DNA from: Lachnospiraceae bacterium
Lineage (GTDB): Bacteria > Bacillota > Clostridia > Lachnospirales > Lachnospiraceae
Length of the DNA stretch: 64,000 nt
NCBI GenBank assembly: GCA_910575075.1
Contig: CAJTCY010000022.1
Location: 21,884-85,883, forward strand
Direction: 5' to 3'
Position 1 is the first letter of the stretch, and each line of letters starts with the position of its first letter. Under the pieces are notes generated by a model. It saw nothing but the letters and a program-made list of their open reading frames with translations, did not search any database and had not been told where the DNA came from. Shown here in pieces: positions 17,592 through 26,202 of this stretch. A program made the position numbers and the translations under genes.

Positions 17592-18230
17592 CTAATATCC
17601 CAGCTGCTCTCCAATTAAAATCACTTTTATTCTTCCTGCCTGATTGCTGCGGCGGGTGATAACAGTCTGGGCGCAGATACAGTCTGGGCTTTGGCAGTCT
17701 GAACAGACTCCGGATATGGAACAGGGAGTATTTCGGTTCAGACGTATGGCATTGATGGGGGAGGCCGTGTTTTTCACACGTGCGAGCGCCGCCTCTACTG
17801 TAGGTTCTACTTTGTTCATACCGGCAAGAATAATCACATGGCTGGGACCATAGACCAGTGCGGCAAGACGGTTCCCAGTGCCGTCAATGTTTACCAGTTC
17901 TCCTGTCACAGAGATGGCGTTGCTGCTCATAAAGTAATAGTCAGCGCTTAAAGCCTTGTGATAGATTTCTGTGACCTCATCCTGTGACCGGGCTTTGCTG
18001 CGGTCTAAAAGCGTGATGTCTTCACGGTCTGACAGAGCTTTCATCATGCCGGATTCAGATAAGGTCATGGAGCCGCCGAAAGATACCGTGCTGCCGGGAG
18101 CTACCATATGTAAGGCAAGAGCAACCGCATCCTGGGAAGTGGGGCAGTAATGAGCCTCGATCTGGCGTGTTTTCATGTTTTTTATGATTGTGCTGGCAAG
18201 CTGTTCGTAATAAGTTTTAGCTGGAGTCAT
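17592..18230 (-). CDS. LUD-domain protein (lactate-utilisation LutC/YkgG-like)
   Basis: A 212-residue cytoplasmic protein of the LUD superfamily: VSFGGSMTLSESGMMKAL is the nucleotide/sugar-binding-like glycine-rich segment of the family, with SSNAISVTGELVNIDGTGNR and YGPSHVIILAGMNKV further on. A C-terminal Cys cluster (CSISGVCSDCQSPDCICAQ) suggests an Fe-S or metal site. Stand-alone LUD proteins of this kind are common in Lachnospiraceae; their reaction is not established. I start at 18230 where AAAGGGGA precedes the ATG. Confidence 0.8.
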   Translation of the reverse strand: MTPAKTYYEQLASTIIKNMKTRQIEAHYCPTSQDAVALALHMVAPGSTVSFGGSMTLSESGMMKALSDREDITLLDRSKARSQDEVTEIYHKALSADYYFMSSNAISVTGELVNIDGTGNRLAALVYGPSHVIILAGMNKVEPTVEAALARVKNTASPINAIRLNRNTPCSISGVCSDCQSPDCICAQTVITRRSNQAGRIKVILIGEQLGY

Positions 18231-18260
18231 AGTTGATTCCCCTTTCATTTTCTAAACTAA

Positions 18261-18368
18261 TAGGATTCGGGTGCCAAAAGGTAGTTTTACCAATGCTTAT
18301 TGGCAATTTGCACCTATTTGTGCAAATTGCCAACATCATTTTTGTCCATCTTTTGGCACATTAATCCT
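18261..18368. repeat. Family A palindromic element, 108-bp copy
   Basis: Ends TAGGATTCGGGTGCCAAAAG and CTTTTGGCACATTAATCCT. The inner pair GGCAATTTGCAC..GTGCAAATTGCC is retained but the central layers of the 7.6-kb copy are missing. It sits between the divergent LUD gene and the ABC exporter. Confidence 0.75.
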
Positions 18369-18422
18369 GTCTGAATTAAAGGTAACATAAATGAGAGAAA
18401 GAATCCAGAAGTTTTTCTGAAA

Positions 18423-18451
18423 TTGAATTACTTTTTAGAATGTGCTATAAT
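18423..18451 (+). promoter_or_regulatory. Promoter of the ABC exporter gene
   Basis: TTGAAT (18423-18428), 17-bp spacer, TATAAT (18446-18451), 32 bp before the ATG. Confidence 0.65.
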
Positions 18452-18482
18452 TCTTAAGAAAAGTGGATAGATGGAGGAAGTT

Positions 18483-20213
18483 ATGGGAAAGAAATTAAAG
18501 AAACTGGCATCGTACTATAAACCGTACATGCCATTATTTCTTGCAGATATGTTTTTTGCGATCCTGGGGGCGGGCGTTACGCTGGTAATTCCGCTGATTG
18601 TGCGTTATATTACAGATAAAGTAATTACGCTTGAGGCACAGGCGGCCCTTGATAAAATTACGGTTCTGGCAATTATAATGCTGGCGCTGGTTGCCGTGGA
18701 GTGTTTTTGCAATTATTTTATTTCCAATTACGGGCATGTCATGGGAGCCAAAATTGAGTATGATATGCGGGCTGAGATATTCGGACATTATCAGAAGCTG
18801 TCGTTTTCCTTTTTCAATAATCAGAAGGTAGGGCAGCTCATGTCCAGAATTACCAGTGATTTGTTTGATATCAGTGAACTTCTGCACCATGGGCCGGAAG
18901 ATTTGGTGATATCACTGATTAAGATTATCGGATCCTTTATTATTTTAATCAATATTGATGTCAAACTGACCATAGCAGCGTTTTCATTTGTCCCGGTCAT
19001 GCTGGTGTACGCCGCTTATTTTAATACCAGGATGAAGCGTGCCTTTAAGCGTAACAGAGTAAAAATAGCGGATATCAACAGCCAGATTGAAGATAACCTC
19101 TCAGGGATCCGTGTGGTAAAATCTTTTGCGAATGAGGATGTGGAGCTGGATAAATTTGAAGAAGGAAATCAGGGATTTCTGGCGGCAAAGAAAAACAGCT
19201 ATATTTATATGGCAGGATATCATTCAGGGCTGGGAGCTTTGACTACCTTAATTACCATTGCAGTGCTGGCAGCAGGAGCAGTGCTGATCACGTATGAGCA
19301 GGTAAGTGTGACAGACCTTATCACTTTCCTCCTGTACATCAATACGTTTACAGAGCCAGTGAAAAAACTGATTAACTTTACAGAACAGTTTCAGAATGGC
19401 TATACTGGTTATGAACGTTTTATGGAAATGATGGCAATTGAACCAGATATTCAGGACCGTCCCAATGCTTTGGAACTTAACAATGTCAGAGGTGATATTT
19501 GTTTTGAAGACGTGTCCTTCCATTATGAAGAAAATACGGAGACCGTCCTGCATCACATCAATCTTGATGTCAAGGCAGGTTCTTATATGGCGCTTGTTGG
19601 TTCCTCCGGCGCAGGGAAAAGCACGCTGTGCAGTCTGATCCCCCGTTTTTATGATGTGACTCAGGGAGCGGTGAAGATTGATGGAATAGACGTGAGAGAT
19701 ATTAAGTTAAAGAGTCTGCGGAGCCAGATTGGAATTGTACAGCAGGATGTATATCTGTTTGTGGGAACGGTGATGGACAATATCCGTTATGGCAGGCCGG
19801 GCGCTTCCAGGGAAGAGGTGATAGAAGCAGCCAGGAATGCCAATGCTCATGAGTTTATTATGGCGCTGCCGGATGGCTATGATACAGATATTGGGCAGCG
19901 GGGAGTGAAACTTTCTGGCGGACAGAAGCAGAGATTATCTATTGCCCGTGTATTTTTGAAAAATCCGCCAATACTTATTTTTGACGAGGCAACTTCCGCA
20001 TTGGACAATGAGAGTGAAAAAGTAGTGCAGGAATCTTTAGAGAAGCTTGCCAAGAACCGTACCACGTTTGTAATTGCACACAGGTTGTCAACCATACGCA
20101 ATGCCCAGAAGATACTGGTGCTTACAGATACTGGAATTGAAGAAGAAGGAACACATAGAGAATTGCTGGAAAGAAACGGTATCTATGCAAAATTGTACTC
20201 TGACGGGAAGTAA
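18483..20213 (+). CDS. ABC transporter, fused permease and ATPase (ABCB/MsbA-like exporter)
   Basis: Half-transporter of 576 residues that should homodimerise. About six transmembrane helices fill residues 1-320; the nucleotide-binding domain follows with Walker A GSSGAGKST, Q-loop GIVQQDVYLF, signature LSGGQKQRLSIAR, Walker B ILIFDEATSALD and switch His in VIAHRLSTI. Substrate unknown: drug, lipid or peptide export are all possible. The start at 18483 follows GGAGG; the ATG at 18471 lies in that site. Monocistronic with its own promoter. Confidence 0.92.
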   Translation: MGKKLKKLASYYKPYMPLFLADMFFAILGAGVTLVIPLIVRYITDKVITLEAQAALDKITVLAIIMLALVAVECFCNYFISNYGHVMGAKIEYDMRAEIFGHYQKLSFSFFNNQKVGQLMSRITSDLFDISELLHHGPEDLVISLIKIIGSFIILINIDVKLTIAAFSFVPVMLVYAAYFNTRMKRAFKRNRVKIADINSQIEDNLSGIRVVKSFANEDVELDKFEEGNQGFLAAKKNSYIYMAGYHSGLGALTTLITIAVLAAGAVLITYEQVSVTDLITFLLYINTFTEPVKKLINFTEQFQNGYTGYERFMEMMAIEPDIQDRPNALELNNVRGDICFEDVSFHYEENTETVLHHINLDVKAGSYMALVGSSGAGKSTLCSLIPRFYDVTQGAVKIDGIDVRDIKLKSLRSQIGIVQQDVYLFVGTVMDNIRYGRPGASREEVIEAARNANAHEFIMALPDGYDTDIGQRGVKLSGGQKQRLSIARVFLKNPPILIFDEATSALDNESEKVVQESLEKLAKNRTTFVIAHRLSTIRNAQKILVLTDTGIEEEGTHRELLERNGIYAKLYSDGK

Positions 20214-20281
20214 ACGGGATTTGTATACATACCATATTTTCAGAATTTAAGCAGTTTGACAGATAAGGAGATAAAATATAT

Positions 20282-21193
20282 ATGGATATATCATTTCAAA
20301 AGATTGAATTAGAGGACAAAGAGCTGATCAGCAGTTATCTGCAGAAGAAAACATACAGAAGCTGTGATCTGGTGTTTCCTAATATCTATCTGTGGAGCCG
20401 GAAATATCCGACAAAGTACGCAGTGGTAGAAGATACCCTGATTTTTCAGGGAATATCAGAGGAGGGGGCGCCCAGTATCACCTTTCCGGCAGGAGAACAG
20501 GAACAGGTACAGAAAGCCTTAGAGCGGATGTTTGCGTGGTTTCAGGAGCAGCAGGCGGAATTTCGGATGCATCTGGTGCAGGAAAAAGAGTTTGAACTGT
20601 TAGAAGCCTGGTATCCTGATACATTTCAGATTGCCTATAACAGAGATATTGCGGATTATGTGTATGAGACAGAGAAGCTTTCCAGTCTTGCCGGGAAGAA
20701 GCTTCACGGCAAACGGAACCATGTCAACCGTTTTTTAGAGAACTATCCTGAATGGGTGTATGAACCAATTACGCAGGAAAACGTGGAGGATTGTTTTCAG
20801 ATGGCGTTGAAATGGAGAGAAGAAATGCAGTGCGAAATTGACGTGGAAAAACGGGACGAGATGTGTGTTACATTAAATGCTCTGCGCCTTATGGAAGAAC
20901 TGCAGTTAGAAGGCGGGCTTCTGAGAATGGCGCCTCAGGGAGAAGTGATTGCTTTTACGATAGGGGAACCATTGGACAAAGATACTTTTGTCGTGCATAT
21001 TGAGAAAGCATTTGCACAGATACAGGGCGCGTACCCAATGATTAACCAGCAGTTTGTGCTTCATGAAGCACAGGATTATAAATATGTGAACCGGGAAGAG
21101 GACACTGGCTCAGAAGGGCTAAGAAAAGCAAAACTGTCTTACCGGCCGGTATTTCTGGTGGAAAAAGGCGTAGTAACCAAGTTGGAACATTAA
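20282..21193 (+). CDS. DUF2156 (GNAT-like acyl/aminoacyl transferase fold) protein
   Basis: A 303-residue cytoplasmic protein of the DUF2156 family, which shares the double-GNAT fold of the catalytic domain of MprF and FemX-type transferases. Typical elements are RSCDLVFPNIYLWSRKY near the start, KKLHGKRNHVNRFLENYP in the middle and a C-terminal INQQFVLHEAQDYKYVNREED. It lacks the membrane flippase part of MprF. Reaction unknown. AAGGAG lies 11 bp from the ATG, a rather long spacing. Confidence 0.8.
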   Translation: MDISFQKIELEDKELISSYLQKKTYRSCDLVFPNIYLWSRKYPTKYAVVEDTLIFQGISEEGAPSITFPAGEQEQVQKALERMFAWFQEQQAEFRMHLVQEKEFELLEAWYPDTFQIAYNRDIADYVYETEKLSSLAGKKLHGKRNHVNRFLENYPEWVYEPITQENVEDCFQMALKWREEMQCEIDVEKRDEMCVTLNALRLMEELQLEGGLLRMAPQGEVIAFTIGEPLDKDTFVVHIEKAFAQIQGAYPMINQQFVLHEAQDYKYVNREEDTGSEGLRKAKLSYRPVFLVEKGVVTKLEH

Positions 21194-21223
21194 GATTATT
21201 TAGGATATTAGGAGGGAAAAGAA

Positions 21224-22336
21224 ATGACAAAAATTGATATTATCTCTGGTTTTTTGGGTGCAGGAAAAACGACGTTTATTAAGAAAATGCTGGAAGATGT
21301 CTTTCAGGGAGAAAAGATTGTGCTGATTGAGAATGAATTTGGGGAGATCGGCATTGACGGAGGTTTCCTAAAGGATTCCGGCATTGAAATCAGCGAGCTG
21401 AATTCCGGCTGTATCTGCTGTTCTCTGGTCGGAGATTTTGGCAAGAATCTCAGAGAGGTTATGGAACGGTTCCATCCAGACCGTATCTTGATTGAACCTT
21501 CCGGCGTGGGAAAATTGTCTGATGTTATGAAATCTGTACAGGAAGTGGAAACAGAAAATGAAGTAAAAATGAATGGACGGATTACCGTTGTAAACACTGC
21601 GAAAGCCATAAAACAAATGAAGGCGTTTGGAGAATTTTTTAATAACCAGATAGAATATGCCACTGTCGTAGTGCTGAGCCGTACTCAGAATGTGAAGCCG
21701 GAGCAGACGGAAGCAGTGGTGAAAGCAATCCAGGAGAAAAACGCGAAGGCTGCTGTTATCACTACTCCCTGGGATGAGATAGATGGAAAACAGATTTACA
21801 AGGTGATAGAACAGCAGAAGTCATTAAAAGAAGAGCTTGTGGAAGAACATCACCACCATCACCATGATCACGAGCATGATCACCATCATGATCACGAGCA
21901 TGACCACCATCATGAGCATGACCACGATCACCATCACGAGCATGACCATCATCATGATCACGATTACCATCATGAGCATGACCATCATCATCATCATGAT
22001 CATGACCACGGCGAGGGCTGCAGCTGCGGTTGTCATGACCATGGACATGATCACCATGCAGATGAGATATTTACAAGCTGGGGCAGAGAGACGCCGCATG
22101 TTTTTGCCAGGGAGACAATTGAACATGCCATGAAAGCTTTCTGTGAAACAGAAGATTACGGAACGATTCTGCGTGCAAAAGGGATGGTTCCCGGTGAGGA
22201 TGGAACATGGATCTATTTTGATATGGTGGACGGTGAATATGAACTCAGAGATGGAGAAGCAGATTATACTGGAAGGCTTTGTGTCATCGGTACGGATATC
22301 CAGGAGGAAAAACTGGAGGAACTGTTTGGACTTTAA
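21224..22336 (+). CDS. G3E GTPase (CobW/COG0523) metallochaperone with a His-rich insert
   Basis: Cytoplasmic P-loop GTPase of the COG0523 family, which inserts or traffics metals such as zinc, cobalt or nickel. P-loop GFLGAGKTT (residues 9-17) and the metal-binding motif C63-I-C-C66 in SGCICCSL are present, as is the RILIEPSG segment. Residues about 209-278 form an extraordinary His/Asp/Glu-rich stretch of HDHH-type units encoded by CAC/CAT/GAC repeats (21850-22056), followed by a Cys-rich CSCGCHDHGH patch; such inserts store or capture metal in HypB-like proteins. A C-terminal CobW_C domain closes the protein. AGGAGG site; next gene is a second family member. Confidence 0.9.
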   Translation: MTKIDIISGFLGAGKTTFIKKMLEDVFQGEKIVLIENEFGEIGIDGGFLKDSGIEISELNSGCICCSLVGDFGKNLREVMERFHPDRILIEPSGVGKLSDVMKSVQEVETENEVKMNGRITVVNTAKAIKQMKAFGEFFNNQIEYATVVVLSRTQNVKPEQTEAVVKAIQEKNAKAAVITTPWDEIDGKQIYKVIEQQKSLKEELVEEHHHHHHDHEHDHHHDHEHDHHHEHDHDHHHEHDHHHDHDYHHEHDHHHHHDHDHGEGCSCGCHDHGHDHHADEIFTSWGRETPHVFARETIEHAMKAFCETEDYGTILRAKGMVPGEDGTWIYFDMVDGEYELRDGEADYTGRLCVIGTDIQEEKLEELFGL

Positions 22337-22361
22337 AGGAAGATAGAAAGGGCGTGAAAGA

Positions 22362-23303
22362 ATGGAAATTCCGGTATATTTATTTTCTGGATTTATGGAC
22401 AGCGGAAAAAGCTCTCTGATAAGAGAAACCCTGATAGAAGGAGATTTCAGCCAGCAGGGTAAGACCTTATTGATTCTCTGCGAAGATGGAGAGGTAGAAT
22501 TTGAAGAGAAAGAACTTGCAAAAGTAAATACCGTGATGGCGATGGTGGAGGAAGAAGAAGAATTTACCTCTGCAAAGCTGCAGGAACTGCAGCTTGCCCA
22601 TCAGCCAGACCAGGTGTTTATTGAGTATAACGGAACCTGGCAGATGTCGGATTTCCTGGAAATAGACCTGCCCAGGGACTGGGTGCTGGTACAGTCTCTT
22701 GCAACGGTAGATGCCACCACCTTTGAAATGTATCTGAACAATATGAGGCCTATGATTATGGAACAGCTTTTTGCAGCAGATGTGGTGATTGTGAACCGCT
22801 GCGAGGATGATACGCCCAAAGGAAAATTCCGGCGTGCCATTAAGGTTATCAATCGTAAGGCGCAGATCGCTTATGAGCGTTCTGACGGGACCATTGATGA
22901 GAATGATATGGAGGAGCTGCCCTATGATCTGAATCAGGAGATCATTGAAATTTCAGATATGGATTATGGAATCTGGTATATGGACGCGTTGGATGACCCA
23001 CGAAAATATGAGGGGAAGAAAGTCCGTTTCTTAGCGCTGGTTTATCATCCTGAAAAAATGAAAAAAGGTGTGTTTGTGCCAGGACGTTTTGCCATGACCT
23101 GTTGTGTGGATGACATAACATTTGTAGGGTTTAAATGTAAATGTGACAAGACCGCGGAGATTATTCATAAGTCATGGATTACCATTACGGCTGAAATGCA
23201 CACGGAGTTTGCAATGGAATATAAGGGAAAGGGACCTGTTCTGTATGCAGTGGATATTCAGCCGGCAGAAAAACCAGAAGACGAATTGATTTATTTCAGT
23301 TGA
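22362..23303 (+). CDS. G3E GTPase-like protein with TIGR03943/DUF1980-type C-terminus
   Basis: Second COG0523-like GTPase, 313 residues, without a His-rich region. The P-loop reads SGFMDSGKSS. The C-terminal third (KKVRFLALVYHP..GVFVPGRFAMTCCVDDITFVG) resembles the DUF1980 domain of a family often linked with metal-transport permeases. The CXCC motif of the preceding GTPase is absent from its usual place; Cys pairs appear late (TCCVDD, CKCDK). It follows the first GTPase by 25 bp and is surely co-transcribed, suggesting a two-component metal delivery pair. Confidence 0.8.
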   Translation: MEIPVYLFSGFMDSGKSSLIRETLIEGDFSQQGKTLLILCEDGEVEFEEKELAKVNTVMAMVEEEEEFTSAKLQELQLAHQPDQVFIEYNGTWQMSDFLEIDLPRDWVLVQSLATVDATTFEMYLNNMRPMIMEQLFAADVVIVNRCEDDTPKGKFRRAIKVINRKAQIAYERSDGTIDENDMEELPYDLNQEIIEISDMDYGIWYMDALDDPRKYEGKKVRFLALVYHPEKMKKGVFVPGRFAMTCCVDDITFVGFKCKCDKTAEIIHKSWITITAEMHTEFAMEYKGKGPVLYAVDIQPAEKPEDELIYFS

Positions 23304-23307
23304 AAAA

Positions 23308-23592
23308 TAGTAATTGCGAAAATTAATAATTTTATATATTTCATATACAATTTATACAATTGTACTAAAATATTTTATTCATACGAAACGCACAAAATGC
23401 AGGGCGCACCAAGCATTACAACGAACCACTTAATACGAAAATCATGTTCCGCAAAGGCTTCCATGATTTTTGTGTTTCGTTTCCATGGTGCTAGAATGCA
23501 TTTCTTAGCGTTTCGTATGATAAAATATTTCTTCTTAAATTTTTTGAATTGTATATGAAATTCAAAAAATTACTGAGTTTCGCAAAAGCCTA
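23308..23592. mobile_element. Family B MITE, 285-bp copy
   Basis: Non-coding element with ends TAGTAATTGCGAAA and TTTCGCAAAAGCCTA, nearly identical over its length to the inverse of the copy at 56890-57175. A central palindromic section includes CGTTTCGTATGA-type arms and a CATGATTTTCGTATTAAG-type hairpin. No open frame and no visible target duplication here, so this copy may be older. Confidence 0.8.
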
Positions 23593-23619
23593 ATTTATAA
23601 AATTGAGAAAGGAAACGGC

Positions 23620-24783
23620 GTGGAGCGGCAGCTTTCCCGCCTGGCAGAGAGTATGATCTACAATAAATTTCAGGATTTACAGTTATCGGCGCTTGGAATG
23701 GGGGCGATGCGCCTTCCTGTAATCGAGGGGGACGACAGCAGGATTGATGAGGAAAAAGCAGCAGAGATGGTTGCTTATGCCATGGAACAGGGCATTAATT
23801 ACTATGACACTGCATGGGGCTATCATGCTGGCAATTCAGAACTGGTGATGGGGAAAATTCTTGCAGAATATAAAAGAGAGAATTTTTATCTCGCCACCAA
23901 ATTTCCGGGATATGATCTCTCTAATATGGATAAGGCTGAAGAAATTTTTGAGCGTCAGCTTGAAAAGTGCAGAGTGGAGTATTTTGATTTTTATCTGTTC
24001 CACAATGTCTGCGAGATGAATATTGAGGCCTATCTGGATGAAAAATATGGAATATTTACATATTTGACGGAACAGAAGAAAAAGGGAAGAATTCGCCATC
24101 TGGGATTTTCAGCCCATGGAAGCTGCGAGGTGATGAAACGCTTTTTGGAAGCTTATGGGGAGCATATGGAGTTCTGTCAGATTCAGCTGAACTGGCTGGA
24201 CTGGACGTTTCAGGATGCAAAAGCAAAAGTGGAGCTTCTGTCGGAATATGAGATTCCTGTGTGGGTGATGGAGCCTCTCCGGGGAGGAAAGCTCTGCCAA
24301 CTGTCACAGGAGGATTCGGATAAGCTAAGAAAACTGCGTCCCCAGGAGACGGCGGCAGCCATGGCCTTTCGGTTTCTGCAGGCGTTGCCGCAGGTAACCA
24401 TGGTGCTTTCTGGAATGTCCAATTTTGAACAGCTTAAAGAGAACATTGAGACCTTTGAAACAGATAATCCCTTGAACCAGACGGAATTTGAAGGTATTTT
24501 GCAGATTGGGCAAGAAATGCTGAATAAAAAAATCCTGCCCTGTACGGCTTGTCATTATTGCGTCAGCCATTGTCCCCAGGGGTTGGATATTCCATCTCTT
24601 TTGGAACTATACAATGAACACAGTTTTACCGAGGGAGGATTTATCGCGCCTATGGCGCTGATGGCTGTGCCCAAAGAAAAGCATCCCAGCGCCTGTGTGG
24701 GATGCAGAAGCTGTGAAGCAGTTTGTCCTCAGCAGATTAAAATATCAGAGGCATTAGCGGATTTTAACAGCAGAATGCAGTGA
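23620..24783 (+). CDS. Aldo/keto reductase with C-terminal 2[4Fe-4S] ferredoxin-like domain
   Basis: Cytoplasmic NAD(P)H-dependent oxidoreductase of the COG1453 type. A TIM-barrel aldo/keto reductase domain carries the catalytic Asp/Tyr region (NYYDTAWGYHAGNSE) and a catalytic-type His in RHLGFSAHG. The C-terminus binds two clusters: CTACHYCVSHCPQG and CVGCRSCEAVCPQQ. I give the GTG at 23620 because AAAGGA precedes it, but relatives usually begin at the equivalent of MIYNKFQDL, the ATG at 23653, so the start is open. Followed closely by a GntR regulator. Substrate unknown. Confidence 0.88.
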   Translation: MERQLSRLAESMIYNKFQDLQLSALGMGAMRLPVIEGDDSRIDEEKAAEMVAYAMEQGINYYDTAWGYHAGNSELVMGKILAEYKRENFYLATKFPGYDLSNMDKAEEIFERQLEKCRVEYFDFYLFHNVCEMNIEAYLDEKYGIFTYLTEQKKKGRIRHLGFSAHGSCEVMKRFLEAYGEHMEFCQIQLNWLDWTFQDAKAKVELLSEYEIPVWVMEPLRGGKLCQLSQEDSDKLRKLRPQETAAAMAFRFLQALPQVTMVLSGMSNFEQLKENIETFETDNPLNQTEFEGILQIGQEMLNKKILPCTACHYCVSHCPQGLDIPSLLELYNEHSFTEGGFIAPMALMAVPKEKHPSACVGCRSCEAVCPQQIKISEALADFNSRMQ

Positions 24784-24800
24784 TCTGGAGGGAAGATGTG

Positions 24801-25478
24801 ATGGAAGCAGACAGCAGGCTGTCAGACCGGATTGCAGACAGTATTTTATCCATGATTACAGTGGAAAAACGCTTTTTGCCAGGGAGCAAACTGCCAAATG
24901 AAAATGTATTGTCCCAGGAGCTTAAGGTGAGCCGTACCACACTTCGGGAAGCAATCCGTATTCTTGCAACAGGCGGGATTCTGGAAATCCGGCGTGGAAA
25001 AGGGACCTTTGTCAGAGAGGATTTTAAGGCCGGCAAGACGGAGGAATTATCTGTTCTTGCCACGGCAAAGCTGAAAGCAAGAGACTTATATGAGATGCGC
25101 CTGATTTTCGAACCGGAGGCGGCATATTATGCGGCGCTGCGTGCTACGGAGGAAGAAATTCAGAGGATTCTTGCGCTGGGGACGGAAATTGAGGAACGCA
25201 TACAGCAGAAAAAAGACAGAACGGAAGTAGAACAGGCGTTTCATAAATCCATTGCCAGGGCCACCCACAATGAATTCATGAATCAGCTTATGCCGGTGAT
25301 TTACGAGGGAATCAATAAAGGAGTAAGGCTTTCCCAGGTTCATAAAGAGGCAGTGCAGGCAACCCTGGTAGATCATAAAATACTGATGGATTTTTTGAAG
25401 GCGCGCAATGGTGAAGGGGCAAGAAATGCCATGCGCATTCATATTTTACATGCTATGGAACAACTTCCAATGGAGTAA
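24801..25478 (+). CDS. GntR/FadR-family transcriptional regulator with FCD domain
   Basis: N-terminal winged helix-turn-helix (about residues 8-75, LPNENVLSQELKVSRTTLRE, GILEIRRGKGTFV) and a C-terminal all-helical FCD ligand domain (ARDLYEMRLIFEPEAAYYAA; metal-binding His residues in FHKSIA, DHKILMD and HILHAME). Such regulators sense small organic acids. It starts 17 bp after the aldo/keto reductase stop and probably controls that operon. I use the ATG at 24801, 8 bp after GGAGGGA. Confidence 0.87.
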   Translation: MEADSRLSDRIADSILSMITVEKRFLPGSKLPNENVLSQELKVSRTTLREAIRILATGGILEIRRGKGTFVREDFKAGKTEELSVLATAKLKARDLYEMRLIFEPEAAYYAALRATEEEIQRILALGTEIEERIQQKKDRTEVEQAFHKSIARATHNEFMNQLMPVIYEGINKGVRLSQVHKEAVQATLVDHKILMDFLKARNGEGARNAMRIHILHAMEQLPME

Positions 25479-25522
25479 ATCAGTATAAATAAAGTATAAA
25501 TAATAGGAAGGAGAAGAGGCAG

Positions 25523-26122
25523 ATGGAGCAACATAACCGTGAGGCAGGAAGATATGAGGCAGAACAGGAAGAGACAGAGCGGCAGGAGAGGAAACAGACA
25601 GATAAGAAACAAAAAATTCTCAAAGAAATCCTTAACAATGGGGTAATGATAATCATTGCCCTGGGAATTGGTTTATTTCTGAACAAATATGTGGTTGCCA
25701 ATGCCCAGGTTCCTACGGGCTCAATGGAAACAACAGTGATGGCAGGAGACAGAATACTGGTGAACCGTCTGTCTTATGTATTTGGAGAACCTGAGAGGGG
25801 AGACATTGTGACTTTTATTTATCCTGATGATGGTGAGACACTTTATCTGAAACGGATCATGGGGCTGCCAGGAGAGACTATTTCCGGGAAAGATGGTGTG
25901 ATTTATATTGACGGAGAACCGTTGGAGAAGGATTTTACACAGGAAATAAGTTATGAAGATTTTGGACCTTATGTGGTGCCGGAGGGAACTTATTTCATGA
26001 TGGGAGATAACCGTAATGATTCCTGGGATTCCAGATATTGGGAGCACAAGTTTGTGGAGATGGAGGATATTATTGGCAAAGCAGAGGTAAGTTATTTTCC
26101 GCATCCGCGCCTGCTGAAATAA
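25523..26122 (+). CDS. lepB: Signal peptidase I
   Basis: Membrane-bound serine/lysine protease that removes signal peptides from exported proteins. A charged cytoplasmic N-terminus of about 38 residues precedes one transmembrane helix (GVMIIIALGIGLFLNKYVV). Catalytic S67 in PTGSMETT and K110 in YLKRIMGLPGE are in place, and box D/E MGDNRNDSWDSRYW is intact. 199 residues, Gram-positive SipS type. AAGGAG precedes the ATG. It could process the exported TolC-like and stalk proteins encoded further on, as a general enzyme. Confidence 0.94.
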   Translation: MEQHNREAGRYEAEQEETERQERKQTDKKQKILKEILNNGVMIIIALGIGLFLNKYVVANAQVPTGSMETTVMAGDRILVNRLSYVFGEPERGDIVTFIYPDDGETLYLKRIMGLPGETISGKDGVIYIDGEPLEKDFTQEISYEDFGPYVVPEGTYFMMGDNRNDSWDSRYWEHKFVEMEDIIGKAEVSYFPHPRLLK

Positions 26123-26141
26123 CTGACAGGGGAAGCATAGC

Positions 26142-26190
26142 AAAGGGAGACAACACATTGTCATCAGAGACAATGGTTATCTCCCTTTTG
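26142..26190. terminator. Bidirectional terminator between lepB and the hybrid kinase
   Basis: AAAGGGAGA (26142-26150) pairs with ATCTCCCTTT (26179-26188), with a second inner stem CATTGTC/GACAATG. A and T runs flank both sides, and the two genes converge here. Confidence 0.8.
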
Positions 26191-26202
26191 AAGTTCTGAT
26201 TT

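Noticed and set aside
21824..22133. Long Met/Ile/Thr-rich frames on both strands over the His-codon repeat, and a CRISPR-like look of the tandem CAC/CAT units
   Set aside because: They arise from translating the CAC/CAT/GAC repeat of the G3E GTPase in other frames; unit length is irregular and there are no spacers, so neither separate genes nor a CRISPR array is supported.
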